Shown here one piece after another: positions 25,900-34,066 of a stretch of DNA of 64,000 nt. This DNA is from JAJPKK01 sp963787675 (lineage in GTDB: Bacteria > Pseudomonadota > Alphaproteobacteria > Rhizobiales > Xanthobacteraceae). Below the pieces are notes generated by a model, which was not told the origin of the DNA, searched no databases, and was given only the letters and a program-made list of their open reading frames with translations. The DNA is taken from contig CAWBDV010000004.1 of assembly GCA_963787675.1 (NCBI GenBank), forward strand, positions 434,001-498,000, in the 5' to 3' direction. Numbering within the stretch: the stretch's first letter is position 1; the number at the start of each line of letters is the position of its first letter. Position numbers and translations under genes: made by a program.

Positions 25900-26436
25900 A
25901 TGAATATAATGTTCAGAACCGCGATCGTGGCAAGCTTCACAACCCTCTTTTTCGGCAGCGCCACTCTTGCACAGGCACCGTCAGGAGCTGAGGCGCGCCT
26001 CAAATCCTTGAATATCACGTTGCCCCCGGATTCCGCCCCCATCGCCAACTTCGTGAACTCGGTTGCGACCGGCAAACTGCTGTTTCTGTCGGGCAATACG
26101 GCAGGTGCCGAATGGGCCGGTAAGGGGAAGCTCGGCCGCGAACTGACCACTGCACAAGGTTATCGAGCTGCGCGGCAGGCGGGCATGATCATGCTGACGA
26201 AAATTCGCACCGCGCTCGGCAGCCTCGACCGCGTCAAGCGCATCGTCAAAGTCTTAGGGATGGTCAATTCGGCTGACGGCTTTGGCGAGCAGCCGCAAGT
26301 GGTCAATGGATTTTCCGATCTGATGGTCGAAGTGTTCGGTCCGGACATCGGCAAGCACGCGCGCTCGGCAGTCGGCATGGCCGGATTGCCCGGGAACTCG
26401 CCCGTAGAGGTCGAAATGGTTTTGGAGTTTGAATAA
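25900..26436 (+). CDS. Exported RidA/YjgF-family protein
   Basis: This 178-residue protein starts at the ATG at 25900 behind GGAG and has a signal peptide (IMFRTAIVASFTTLFFGSATLAQA). The rest is a RidA-type trimer subunit (SVATGKLLFLSGNTA, LTTAQGYRAARQAG, VEVEMVLEFE). RidA proteins hydrolyse enamines/imines, but the catalytic Arg of the archetype is not obvious at the expected place, so it may be of a Rid subgroup with another role. Export of a Rid protein is unusual and fits the exported flavoprotein two genes upstream. Confidence 0.82.
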   Translation: MNIMFRTAIVASFTTLFFGSATLAQAPSGAEARLKSLNITLPPDSAPIANFVNSVATGKLLFLSGNTAGAEWAGKGKLGRELTTAQGYRAARQAGMIMLTKIRTALGSLDRVKRIVKVLGMVNSADGFGEQPQVVNGFSDLMVEVFGPDIGKHARSAVGMAGLPGNSPVEVEMVLEFE

Positions 26437-26510
26437 GCGCGGATGATACCCGCGGCCGCTCTCCCTACGCGGGCAACGATCTCCAGCAGCCTTTGCTCAT
26501 CAAAGCAATC

Positions 26511-26741
26511 TTAAGCGCTCTTCGAGCGCTTGGCGGGTTTGCTCGTAGCGGCCGCGGCAATTGCCGCCTCGCGCTCGCGCCGAAGCAACCGCAACCGCTC
26601 CGTTTTCTCCCGCTCGGCTTGGCGGCTTGCCAGATACTCGGCCCAAGCTGCGGAAGCTTCGAGCTCCTGAGTCTGCTTTCTCTGGAGCTTCGTCGCAGCG
26701 CGCTCCTCGGCTTCTTTTGATGCGACTCTCAATGCATTCAC
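26511..26741 (-). CDS. Small charged helical protein of unknown function
   Basis: This 76-residue protein (GTG start at 26741) is almost entirely predicted helix, rich in Lys, Arg, Glu and Ala (KEAEERAATKLQRKQTQELEAS). A basic tail KPAKRSKSA ends it. I recall similar small proteins in Bradyrhizobium genomes but no function. The start codon is uncertain because the ribosome site is weak. Confidence 0.5.
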   Translation of the reverse strand: MNALRVASKEAEERAATKLQRKQTQELEASAAWAEYLASRQAEREKTERLRLLRREREAAIAAAATSKPAKRSKSA

Positions 26742-26846
26742 CTAAAGGTTCGGCTGACACTTCCTATATATAGGTGCTGCCGATGGAATTGCCACTGTCG
26801 CCGCGCCGCCGGCTCGGGAGTTAAGCACGTCAGATGAAAAGCCGTG

Positions 26847-27083
26847 TCAGCAATGGCGTTTGAAATACTGGACGTCCCGCTCGTGCTTTTCGGCGGCCGT
26901 GCGGCTTTTGAAGGTACCGAGATTGCGGCGTCGACCGGTTTTGGGATCGACCTTTCGGGGATAGAGGCGGTAGCCGCCTGATTTGAGCTTGCGGATCATT
27001 TTGGTTTCCGCGATGCGCGGCTTGCCTTGTCTATTTCGATTTCCGCGCGGTTTCACGCCACGCGGCTTCGCCCTTCTGCTCAT
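26847..27083 (-). CDS. Small basic protein of unknown function
   Basis: This 78-residue protein is very basic. Its C-terminal half, KSGGYRLYPRKVDPKTGRRRNLGTF, then SRTAAEKHERDVQYFKRH, looks conserved and may bind nucleic acid. The ATG at 27083 overlaps the stop of the upstream small gene (ATGA), so the two are coupled. Confidence 0.6.
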   Translation of the reverse strand: MSRRAKPRGVKPRGNRNRQGKPRIAETKMIRKLKSGGYRLYPRKVDPKTGRRRNLGTFKSRTAAEKHERDVQYFKRHC

Positions 27084-27265
27084 AGTGATCGAAAGCGTTG
27101 ACCAAGCCCCAAGACTTCGGCTGCCGTCTCGAACATCGCCTTGAACTGCGGCTCCTCCACTTGCTCGATGTCGTGCCGCAGATGATCAATGAGAGCTGAG
27201 AATTCGGCACTCATCTTACGCGTGTGATGAAGCGGATTACCGGTATCGCGGTCCTGTGCGGGCAT
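27080..27265 (-). CDS. Small protein of unknown function, coupled to the 26847 gene
   Basis: This 61-residue protein (MPAQDRDTGNPLHHTRKMSAE) is acidic and helical in its second half (FSALIDHLRHDIEQVEEPQFKAMFE). An internal ATG at 27214 would give 44 residues. A very strong AGGAAGGAG site lies 17 bases upstream but is better placed for a 12-codon frame beginning at 27275, which overlaps this start (see findings). Confidence 0.55.
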   Translation of the reverse strand: MPAQDRDTGNPLHHTRKMSAEFSALIDHLRHDIEQVEEPQFKAMFETAAEVLGLGQRFRSL

Positions 27266-27382
27266 TCTGCTGCATGGCGTACTCCTTCCTGCGCGTAGCT
27301 TGAGGCAACCGACGAAGCGAAAGGAAGTTCCCGAACTTGGCAAAGGTCCGCCTTGCACGCGGCCCATCTGGCCAGCGCAGCC

Positions 27383-27410
27383 TTGACTTTCGAGTGCAGA
27401 CACTTATAAA
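27383..27410 (+). promoter_or_regulatory. Sigma-70-type promoter for the ilv attenuator and operon
   Basis: TTGACT at 27383-27388 and TATAAA at 27405-27410 are separated by 16 bases, close to consensus. Transcription would begin near 27417, about 25 bases before the leader peptide. Confidence 0.65.
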
Positions 27411-27441
27411 CAACGCAACTTTCGAGCTGAGAGGTACATCC

Positions 27442-27492
27442 GTGCGCAATTTTGTTATCGTACTTAGGGGGCGCATCGCCGGGGGCGGGTGA
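27442..27492 (+). CDS. Branched-chain amino acid leader peptide of the acetolactate synthase operon
   Basis: This 16-residue frame, too short for ordinary gene finding, reads MRNFVIVLRGRIAGGG from a GTG at 27442 behind AGAGG. Codons 5-8 are Val-Ile-Val-Leu (GTT ATC GTA CTT), with a further Ile at codon 12. GTA and CTT are uncommon in such GC-rich DNA, as expected for regulatory codons. It lies between a promoter and a terminator directly upstream of ilvB, the layout of an ilv attenuator: slow translation when the branched-chain amino acids are short should favour read-through. Confidence 0.75.
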   Translation: MRNFVIVLRGRIAGGG

Positions 27493-27518
27493 CACCGTCC
27501 GCGAATGTGGCGATGCGC
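27471..27518 (+). promoter_or_regulatory. Attenuator protector hairpin
   Basis: GCGCATCGCC at 27471-27480, inside the leader peptide frame, is perfectly complementary to GGCGATGCGC at 27509-27518. A ribosome stalled at the Val-Ile-Val-Leu codons would cover the first strand and free the second, just before the terminator. The exact antiterminator pairing was not resolved. Confidence 0.6.
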
Positions 27519-27522
27519 GACC

Positions 27523-27544
27523 AGGGCCCATGAGGCCCTTTTTT
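27523..27544 (+). terminator. Attenuator terminator upstream of ilvB
   Basis: AGGGCC and GGCCCT form a 6-bp stem around CATGA, followed by six T residues. No gene on this strand ends upstream, so it most likely controls the ilv transcript. Confidence 0.75.
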
Positions 27545-27651
27545 GTTGCCCGGAATGCCCTGAAAACCTCAAACAACCCCAACAGATGATGGCCCAGATG
27601 TCACACGCCGAACCGAGCACCTCGCAAAGCCGCATACCAACGGAGCCGTCC

Positions 27652-29514
27652 ATGGCCACTCAAACACCCCGTTCCCGCAAGTCGGGAGCAACGCCTGCAC
27701 CAGGTGCCACCCCTGGCGTCGCAAGCGGGACGCCCACACTTCAGTCGAGCATCGAGCCCTCCGTCATGAATGGAGCGGAGATGGTCATCCGGGCGCTCGC
27801 GGATCAGGGCGTCGAGCACGTGTTCGGCTATCCCGGCGGAGCGGTGCTGCCGATCTATGATGCGCTCTTCCATCAGGACAAAGTGCGACACATCCTGGTG
27901 CGCCACGAGCAGGGCGCGGTCCATGCGGCGGAGGGCTATGCGCGCTCGACCGGCAAGGTCGGCTGCGTGCTCGTCACCTCCGGACCCGGCGCGACGAACG
28001 CAGTCACCGGCCTCACCGACGCGATGTGCGACTCGATCCCGCTGGTCTGCATCACCGGGCAAGTGCCGACGCATATGATCGGCAACGACGCCTTCCAGGA
28101 ATGCGACACGGTCGGCATCACGCGGCCCTGCACGAAATACAATTATCTGGTGAAGAACATCGCCGATCTGCCGCGCGCGCTGCATGAGGCGTTTTACGTG
28201 GCGGCGAGCGGGCGGCCAGGCCCGGTGGTGGTCGATATCCCGAAGGACATCCAGTTCGCGACCGGCACCTATGCGAGGCCGAACGAGTTTCCCCATCGCG
28301 GCTACAAGCCGAAGATCAAGGGCGATCTCGATCGCATCAAGGCCGCGGTCGCGCTCATGGCCGGCGCCAAGCGGCCGCTGTTCTACACCGGCGGCGGCGT
28401 CATCAATTCGGGGCCGGCTGCAACGCGGCTGCTGCGCGATTTCCTCAAGCTCACCGGCTTTCCGGTGACCTCGACGCTGATGGGGCTCGGCGCAGTGCCG
28501 GCGGCCAGTCCGCAATGGCTCGGCATGCTCGGAATGCACGGCACCTACGAGGCGAACCTCGCGATGCACGATTGCGACGTGATGGTCTGCGTCGGAGCGC
28601 GGTTCGACGACCGCATCACCGGCCGCCTCGACGCATTCTCGCCGGGTTCGCGGAAAATCCACATCGATATCGATCCGTCCTCGATCAACAAGAACGTGAA
28701 AGTCGATATCGGCATCGTCGGCGATTGCGCGCATGTGCTCGACGACATGCTGCGTGATTGGCGCGAGAGCCGCGCCGCGCCCGATCGCGCCGCGCTCAAG
28801 TCATGGTGGGGGCAGATCGACACGTGGCGTCGGCGCAATTCGCTCGCCTATCGGCCATCGAGCGAGATCATCAAGCCGCAATACGCCATCGAGCGGCTCT
28901 ACGCGGCGACCAAGGACCGTGATGTCTACATCACCACCGAGGTCGGCCAGCACCAGATGTGGGCGGCGCAGTTCTTCCGGTTCGAGGAACCGAACCGCTG
29001 GATGACGTCGGGCGGACTAGGGACCATGGGCTACGGCCTGCCTGCGGCGGTCGGCGTGCAGCTGGCGCATCCGGATTCGCTCGTCATCGACATTGCCGGC
29101 GAAGCCTCGGTGCTGATGACGATGCAGGAAATGTCGACTGCCGTGCAGTACCGGCTGCCGATCAAAATCTTCATCCTCAACAACCAGTACATGGGGATGG
29201 TGCGGCAGTGGCAGGAACTGCTGCACGGCGGTCGTTACTCGGAAAGCTACACCGAGGCACTGCCGGACTTCGTCAAGCTCGCGGAAGCCTATCATGCGGT
29301 CGGCATCCGCTGCGAGAAGCCCGCCGATCTCGACGGCGCGATCCAGGAGATGATCAACGTCAAGAAGCCGGTGATCTTCGATTGCGTCGTGGATCCGGCG
29401 GAGAACTGTTTCCCGATGATCCCTTCGGGCCGCGCTCATAACGAAATGATCCTTGGCGATGCCGCGGAGAGCTTGGACGACGCGATCACCGAGGAAGGCA
29501 AGGTGATGGTGTGA
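27652..29514 (+). CDS. ilvB: Acetolactate synthase large (catalytic) subunit
   Basis: This thiamine-diphosphate enzyme (620 residues from this start) joins pyruvate with pyruvate or 2-ketobutyrate in valine, leucine and isoleucine synthesis. It shows VFGYPGGAVLPIYDAL, the catalytic Glu in HEQGAVHAAEGYAR, GPGATNAVTGL, TGQVPTHMIGNDAFQE and the ThDP motif GEASVLMTMQEMSTA...NNQYMGM. The ATG at 27652 has GGAG 7 bases before it. In-frame ATGs at 27586, 27589 and 27598 have no ribosome site but remain possible. The extra N-terminal region before NGAEMVIRALAD is long and low-complexity. Confidence 0.95.
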   Translation: MATQTPRSRKSGATPAPGATPGVASGTPTLQSSIEPSVMNGAEMVIRALADQGVEHVFGYPGGAVLPIYDALFHQDKVRHILVRHEQGAVHAAEGYARSTGKVGCVLVTSGPGATNAVTGLTDAMCDSIPLVCITGQVPTHMIGNDAFQECDTVGITRPCTKYNYLVKNIADLPRALHEAFYVAASGRPGPVVVDIPKDIQFATGTYARPNEFPHRGYKPKIKGDLDRIKAAVALMAGAKRPLFYTGGGVINSGPAATRLLRDFLKLTGFPVTSTLMGLGAVPAASPQWLGMLGMHGTYEANLAMHDCDVMVCVGARFDDRITGRLDAFSPGSRKIHIDIDPSSINKNVKVDIGIVGDCAHVLDDMLRDWRESRAAPDRAALKSWWGQIDTWRRRNSLAYRPSSEIIKPQYAIERLYAATKDRDVYITTEVGQHQMWAAQFFRFEEPNRWMTSGGLGTMGYGLPAAVGVQLAHPDSLVIDIAGEASVLMTMQEMSTAVQYRLPIKIFILNNQYMGMVRQWQELLHGGRYSESYTEALPDFVKLAEAYHAVGIRCEKPADLDGAIQEMINVKKPVIFDCVVDPAENCFPMIPSGRAHNEMILGDAAESLDDAITEEGKVMV

Positions 29515-29653
29515 TCGCATCTGGAACTCTCCGGTAGGGAGGTCGGCTCGTGAGGCGACGCGGGAGGCGTGCCTCCGACTGTCCGAGCGCCCTCGCCCGC
29601 CTCGCCCACCGTCGACCTTTCCTCGTGGAAAGATGAAATCAAGGACTTTGGCC

Positions 29654-30215
29654 ATGAATACCGCATCTGCAGGCACGACCCATTATCCTGCCGCGACGAC
29701 GGCGCAGGCGATCGAGACCCACACACTCGCCGTCATCGTCGACAACGAGCCGGGCGTGCTTGCCCGGGTTATCGGCCTGTTCTCCGGCCGCGGCTACAAT
29801 ATCGAGAGTTCTCACGGTCTCCGAGACCGAGCACGAAAAGCACCTTTCACGGATCACCATCGTAACGCGCGGCACGCCAATGGTGATCGAGCAGATCAAG
29901 AACCAGCTCGACCGCATGGTGCCGATCCACCGCGTGGTCGACATGACCACTTCGGGTCCTTCGATCGAGCGCGAGCTCGCGATGGTCAAGGTGCGCGGCA
30001 AGGGTGACGAGCGGGTCGAGGCACTGCGGCTCGCTGACGCGTTCCGCGCCCGCGTGATCGATGCCACCATCGAGAGCTTCGTGTTCGAGATTACCGGCGG
30101 GTCCGAGAAGATCGATCAGTTCATCAATCTGATGCTGCCGCTCGGCCTCGTTGAAGTGTCGCGCACCGGCATCGTCGCGATCGCACGCGGCCCTGAAGCG
30201 ATGCAATATCGCTGA
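29654..30215 (+). pseudogene. ilvN: Acetolactate synthase small (regulatory) subunit, frameshifted
   Basis: The N-terminal ACT domain (ETHTLAVIVDNEPGVLARV, then FSGRGYNIES) is read from the ATG at 29654. The frame is lost at GAGAGTTCTCACG near 29810, and the rest (LTVSETEHEKHLSRIT to EAMQYR) is in the next frame. Removing one T restores the family sequence YNIESLTV. Apart from this the gene is full length and well conserved, and the enzyme is normally needed for growth without branched-chain amino acids, so a sequencing error is the likelier reason. It follows ilvB by about 140 bases. Confidence 0.88.
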
Positions 30216-30241
30216 GAGAAAAATCAGTCGGGAGGACGACC

Positions 30242-31261
30242 ATGCGTACCGGAGTGATTGCCCGCATTCTTGCGTCGTTTACTGCGCTGATGCTCCTTTG
30301 CGGCGCAGCGGCGGCAAAGATCACCATCGCCGTCGGTGGCGCCGGTTGTCTTTGTTACCTGCCGACCGTGCTTGCCGAGCAGCTCGGCGAATACAAGAAG
30401 GCCGGCCTCGACATCGAAATCGTCAATTTCAAAGGTGGCGCCCAGGCGTTGACGGCCGTCATCGGCGGCAGCGCCGATGTCGTATCGGGCTATTACGATC
30501 ACTGCGTCAATCTCGCGGCGAAGGGCCAGCAGCTACAGGCCTTCGTGGTCTATGACCGCTTCCCGGGCGAAGTGCTGGGGGTGTCGCCGAAGCACACAAC
30601 CGAGATCACCTCGATCAAGGATCTCGCGGGACGCAAGGTTGGCGTCAGTTCGCCGGGCTCGTCGACCGATTTCTTCCTCAAATATCTGCTGGCCAAGAAC
30701 AAGATCGATCCGGACAGCGTCGCCGTCATCGGCGTTGGACTGGAAGCAACCGCCGTAGCCGCGATGGAGCAAGGCACCGTCGATGCTGCCGTCATGCTCG
30801 ATCCGACGCCGACGCTTTTGCAAGCCAAGTATCCGAGCCTGAAAATCCTGAGCGACACGCGCACGCAGGCCGACAACGTCGCGGTGTTCGGCGGCGACTA
30901 TCCGGGTGGCGCGCTTTATTCACGGGCCGACTGGATCGCCAAGCACGACAAGGAGACCCAGCAGCTGGCGAACGCAATCGTCGCGACCCTGCGGTGGATC
31001 CATTCGCACACTGCGGAAGAAATCATGGCGAAGATGCCGGAGGACATGGTCGGCGCCGACAAGGGGCTTTACCTCGCGGCGCTGAAGAACACCATTCCCA
31101 TGTATTCCCTCAACGGCCGCATGGATCCCAAAGGTGCGCAGGCAGTGCTCGACGTCTTCAGCCAGTCCTCGCCGGAGGTCGCCAAGGCAAAGATCGATTT
31201 GTCAAAGACCTATACGAACAAGTTCGTCGACGAGGCGACAAAGACGCTGGGGCAGCGGTAG
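30242..31261 (+). CDS. NMT1-like ABC transporter substrate-binding protein without its transporter
   Basis: This 339-residue exported protein starts at the ATG at 30242 behind GGGAGG, with a signal peptide (VIARILASFTALMLLCGAAAAK). The mature part has CYLPTVLAEQLGEYKKAGLDIEI, NFKGGAQALTAVIGGSADVVSGY and SIKDLAGRKVGVSSPGSSTDFF. It follows ilvN by 26 bases in the same direction, and no permease or ATPase gene is adjacent, so it must rely on a transporter elsewhere or act with one encoded at a distance. Ligand unknown. Confidence 0.88.
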   Translation: MRTGVIARILASFTALMLLCGAAAAKITIAVGGAGCLCYLPTVLAEQLGEYKKAGLDIEIVNFKGGAQALTAVIGGSADVVSGYYDHCVNLAAKGQQLQAFVVYDRFPGEVLGVSPKHTTEITSIKDLAGRKVGVSSPGSSTDFFLKYLLAKNKIDPDSVAVIGVGLEATAVAAMEQGTVDAAVMLDPTPTLLQAKYPSLKILSDTRTQADNVAVFGGDYPGGALYSRADWIAKHDKETQQLANAIVATLRWIHSHTAEEIMAKMPEDMVGADKGLYLAALKNTIPMYSLNGRMDPKGAQAVLDVFSQSSPEVAKAKIDLSKTYTNKFVDEATKTLGQR

Positions 31262-31289
31262 AAAGTCTACCGCTCCCCCTTCAACGCGC

Positions 31290-32882
31290 TCACTTCGTCG
31301 GCGGCTTGGCTGCGAACCTCGATCCGCGCACGCACATGCGTCCGCGCGAATCCTGCCATAGTCGCTCGGTCGCATGAAGATGCCCGAGCGCCTGGGCAAT
31401 GGTGCGGAAATTGTAGCGCGCGAACCGCTCCGCAATGTCGGTGTAATAGAGCGGCTGTTTGTCGATAGCGGCAAAGATGTCGTCTGCGAGCGCCTTGACC
31501 GTGAGATCGTCGCCAGCCTCCCCCATCTCATCGGTCTTGCCGTCGACATAATCGGCAATCTTGGCGCGCTCGGCATAGGCGTAAGTGATGCGCTCGTAGT
31601 GCTCCTTCGGAATGCCCTCCGGAATGGTCGCATCGATGCCGACCTTCGCGCCGGTTGGGACAATGCCGAATCCCTGAGGCAGACTTGGATCAAGGGGCTT
31701 TGCCCGCGCGTTGCTAACGATCATCACGTCGCGGTCGCCTTGGACGCGGGTCGCGATCGCCCACTCCACTTCGGTCGGATCGAAGATGTCGATGTCATCG
31801 TCCACCACGACGACGTGCTTGAGGTCCATCACCGAGAGCGCGGCCAGAAGCGCATTCTTGCCCTCGCCCGGCTGCTTCTTGATGGAAATGACCGCGTGCC
31901 AGAACGCGCAGCCGCCAAGCGTGACATTGATGTCTTTCACCTGCACGCCTGCGGTGCGGAGCGCCTGCCTGATCGCCGTGTAACGGATCGGCGCGGCGAG
32001 CCACGTGTTCTCCCATGGCATGTGCAGGTTGTAGTAGATCGCGTCCTTGCGCATCGAGATCGCCTTGATGCGCACCAAGGGGTTCCAGTGCAGTCCGCCC
32101 ATCAGCCGGGTGAATTCGCCAAAGCGCCCCTCCGGCCATGTCCAGCCGGTCGGCAATATCTCTGCCTCGAGCACGATCTCGGCATCCGCGATATACGGCA
32201 CGTCGATCGTCTTGCATGGTGCAAGCTCGACCGGCGCGCCGCGCAGCCCGCCGGCGATGCCCATCTCGTCGACGCCGAGCGGGGCGCGATAGCCCGAACC
32301 CGTGATCTCGATCGGATGTGTGCCGATGCTGATCGAGATCGGCAGCGGCTCCTTGCGCTCGAACGCGCGCTGCGCAAACAGGCGCATGTTGTTGGGCGTG
32401 ACGATGTCGATGCCCGTCAGGCTCTTTTCCTTGACGATGAAGCGGTAGATGCCGCTGTTGACGCCGAGTTCCGGGTCGCGCGCGATTACGACGCCGGCCG
32501 TGATCATGGGGCCGCCGTCAAAGATCGACGACATCGGAATCGGCAGCTTGTAGAGATCGACGTCATCGCCGACGAGCGTGACTTCGCGCGTCGGCGACGA
32601 TTTCACGTGTTTCGGCGGGATCGGACGGTCGATCGCAGCCTGCAGCTTGTGTTCGATCTCGGCATAGGTGTCGCAGCCAAGCGCCATCGCTGCGCGCTCA
32701 CGCGAGCGGATGATTCCTGAGACCACCGGCATGTCGTAGCCAATGACGTTGTGGAAGAACAACGCAGTCTTGGCCTGATCGACGAGCGTCGAAATGTGCC
32801 GGATGTCGACCGGTTGATGAAGGTCGACGAGCTCGCCGGTCTGCCGCAGCCGATCCAGGAACTGGCGGAAATTCTCTTGCAT
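31290..32882 (-). CDS. UbiD-family (prenylated-FMN) decarboxylase
   Basis: This 530-residue enzyme belongs to the UbiD family that reversibly decarboxylates aromatic or alpha,beta-unsaturated acids using prenylated FMN. Visible family features include FHNVIGYDMPVVSGI, GVNSGIYRFIVKEKS, the acid region WPEGRFGEFTRLMGG (Glu/Arg/Glu of the active site) and the VVVDDDIDIFDPTEVEWA loop. The partner flavin prenyltransferase (UbiX) is not in the window. It is the last gene of an operon with a CoA-transferase and a hydroxycinnamoyl-CoA hydratase-like enzyme, pointing to aromatic acid breakdown. Confidence 0.9.
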   Translation of the reverse strand: MQENFRQFLDRLRQTGELVDLHQPVDIRHISTLVDQAKTALFFHNVIGYDMPVVSGIIRSRERAAMALGCDTYAEIEHKLQAAIDRPIPPKHVKSSPTREVTLVGDDVDLYKLPIPMSSIFDGGPMITAGVVIARDPELGVNSGIYRFIVKEKSLTGIDIVTPNNMRLFAQRAFERKEPLPISISIGTHPIEITGSGYRAPLGVDEMGIAGGLRGAPVELAPCKTIDVPYIADAEIVLEAEILPTGWTWPEGRFGEFTRLMGGLHWNPLVRIKAISMRKDAIYYNLHMPWENTWLAAPIRYTAIRQALRTAGVQVKDINVTLGGCAFWHAVISIKKQPGEGKNALLAALSVMDLKHVVVVDDDIDIFDPTEVEWAIATRVQGDRDVMIVSNARAKPLDPSLPQGFGIVPTGAKVGIDATIPEGIPKEHYERITYAYAERAKIADYVDGKTDEMGEAGDDLTVKALADDIFAAIDKQPLYYTDIAERFARYNFRTIAQALGHLHATERLWQDSRGRMCVRGSRFAAKPPTK

Positions 32883-32905
32883 CAGGGGTTTTCCTCCCGC
32901 GCCGC

Positions 32906-34066
32906 TTACGACGCCTTCTTGGTTTCTTCGCTCATGCCGAGCTCGCGTAGAATCTCTTTCGTGTGCTGGCCGAGAGTTGGCGGTGCGACCGCGGGCTGAT
33001 CGGCGCGGCCACCATCGAAACGTACCGGCCGGCGGATCGCCGTGACGCGGCCCATCTCGGGATGATCGAGGTCGACGAATGTGTCGAGGTGGCGCACCTG
33101 CGCGTCGTCGAACACCTCGGTGATGTCGTAGACCGGCGCAAACGGCACGTCGACCTTGGAAAAGGCTTCGACCCAGTAGGCCAGCGGATGCTTGATGAAC
33201 TCTTCGGCCGCGATGCGGTGCGCGATGTCGTAGTTGTCGATCCGCTGGACACGGGTCTTGATGTCGGGGTGCTCCAGCATGTCGCGACGACCGATGGTCG
33301 TCACGAAGTCTTCCCAGAACTTGGTCTGGGACGACAAGTGGATGGTGATGAGCTTGCCGTCAGCGCAGCGAAAAGCATACGACTGTGACGTGTGCGGCCG
33401 CAGATAAGGATCAGACACCAGATTGAGCTGGGTATAGTAGCCGAACGGGTCCGGCATGAAAGCAATAGTCGATTCGAGCATATTGACGTCGACGCGACGC
33501 GCCTTGCCGGTGCGCTCTCGTTCGAACAAAGCCGAGAGAATGCCATAGCAGGCGTATTGGCCGGTGACGTTGTCGCCGATGGTCGGTCCCGCGATTCGTG
33601 GATCGTCGGGCGCGAGAAAGAGGCTCGACATCCCGCTCAGCGCCTGCGACACCGCGTCGTAGGCAGGTCGCTCCGCATACGGCCCGTCTGCGCCGAAGCC
33701 GCTGATGTGGCAGCGGATCAGCCGATTGTTGATCGCGAGCAGTCGTTCGTCCGGATAGCCGAGCCGCTCGAGCACGCCGGGCCGAAAATTGATCAGCAGC
33801 ACGTCGCTCCGGGCGACGAGCTTCTCGAACACGCGCCGACCGAAGTCGGCGCGCAGGTCGAGCGCAAGCGAGCGCTTGTTGCGGTTATAGCCGCAAAAAT
33901 GCGGGCTATAGAGCCCGCCGCGGAAACTACGGAAGGTGTCACCGCCGTCGGGGTTCTCGATCTTGATGACGTCGGCGCCAAGATCGGCCAGCATCATTCC
34001 GGCCAGCGGGCCGGTGATCATGGTGGTCAGTTCTATGACCCTGATGCCGGACAGCGAGCCCGTCAT
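32906..34066 (-). CDS. Family III CoA-transferase (CaiB/BaiF)
   Basis: This 386-residue enzyme moves CoA between carboxylic acids. It opens with GIRVIELTTMITGPLAGMMLADLGADVIKIE, the family's N-terminal block, and contains DLRADFGRRVFEKLVARSDVL and the region VDVNMLESTIAFM. The catalytic Asp should be in the segment RRVDVNML. The ATG at 34066 overlaps the upstream gene's stop (ATGA). It could activate the acid handled by its neighbours. Confidence 0.9.
   Translation of the reverse strand: MTGSLSGIRVIELTTMITGPLAGMMLADLGADVIKIENPDGGDTFRSFRGGLYSPHFCGYNRNKRSLALDLRADFGRRVFEKLVARSDVLLINFRPGVLERLGYPDERLLAINNRLIRCHISGFGADGPYAERPAYDAVSQALSGMSSLFLAPDDPRIAGPTIGDNVTGQYACYGILSALFERERTGKARRVDVNMLESTIAFMPDPFGYYTQLNLVSDPYLRPHTSQSYAFRCADGKLITIHLSSQTKFWEDFVTTIGRRDMLEHPDIKTRVQRIDNYDIAHRIAAEEFIKHPLAYWVEAFSKVDVPFAPVYDITEVFDDAQVRHLDTFVDLDHPEMGRVTAIRRPVRFDGGRADQPAVAPPTLGQHTKEILRELGMSEETKKAS

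Noticed and set aside
31374..32720. Long open frame antisense to the UbiD gene
   Set aside because: It is a shadow of a GC-rich gene with catalytic motifs on the minus strand.
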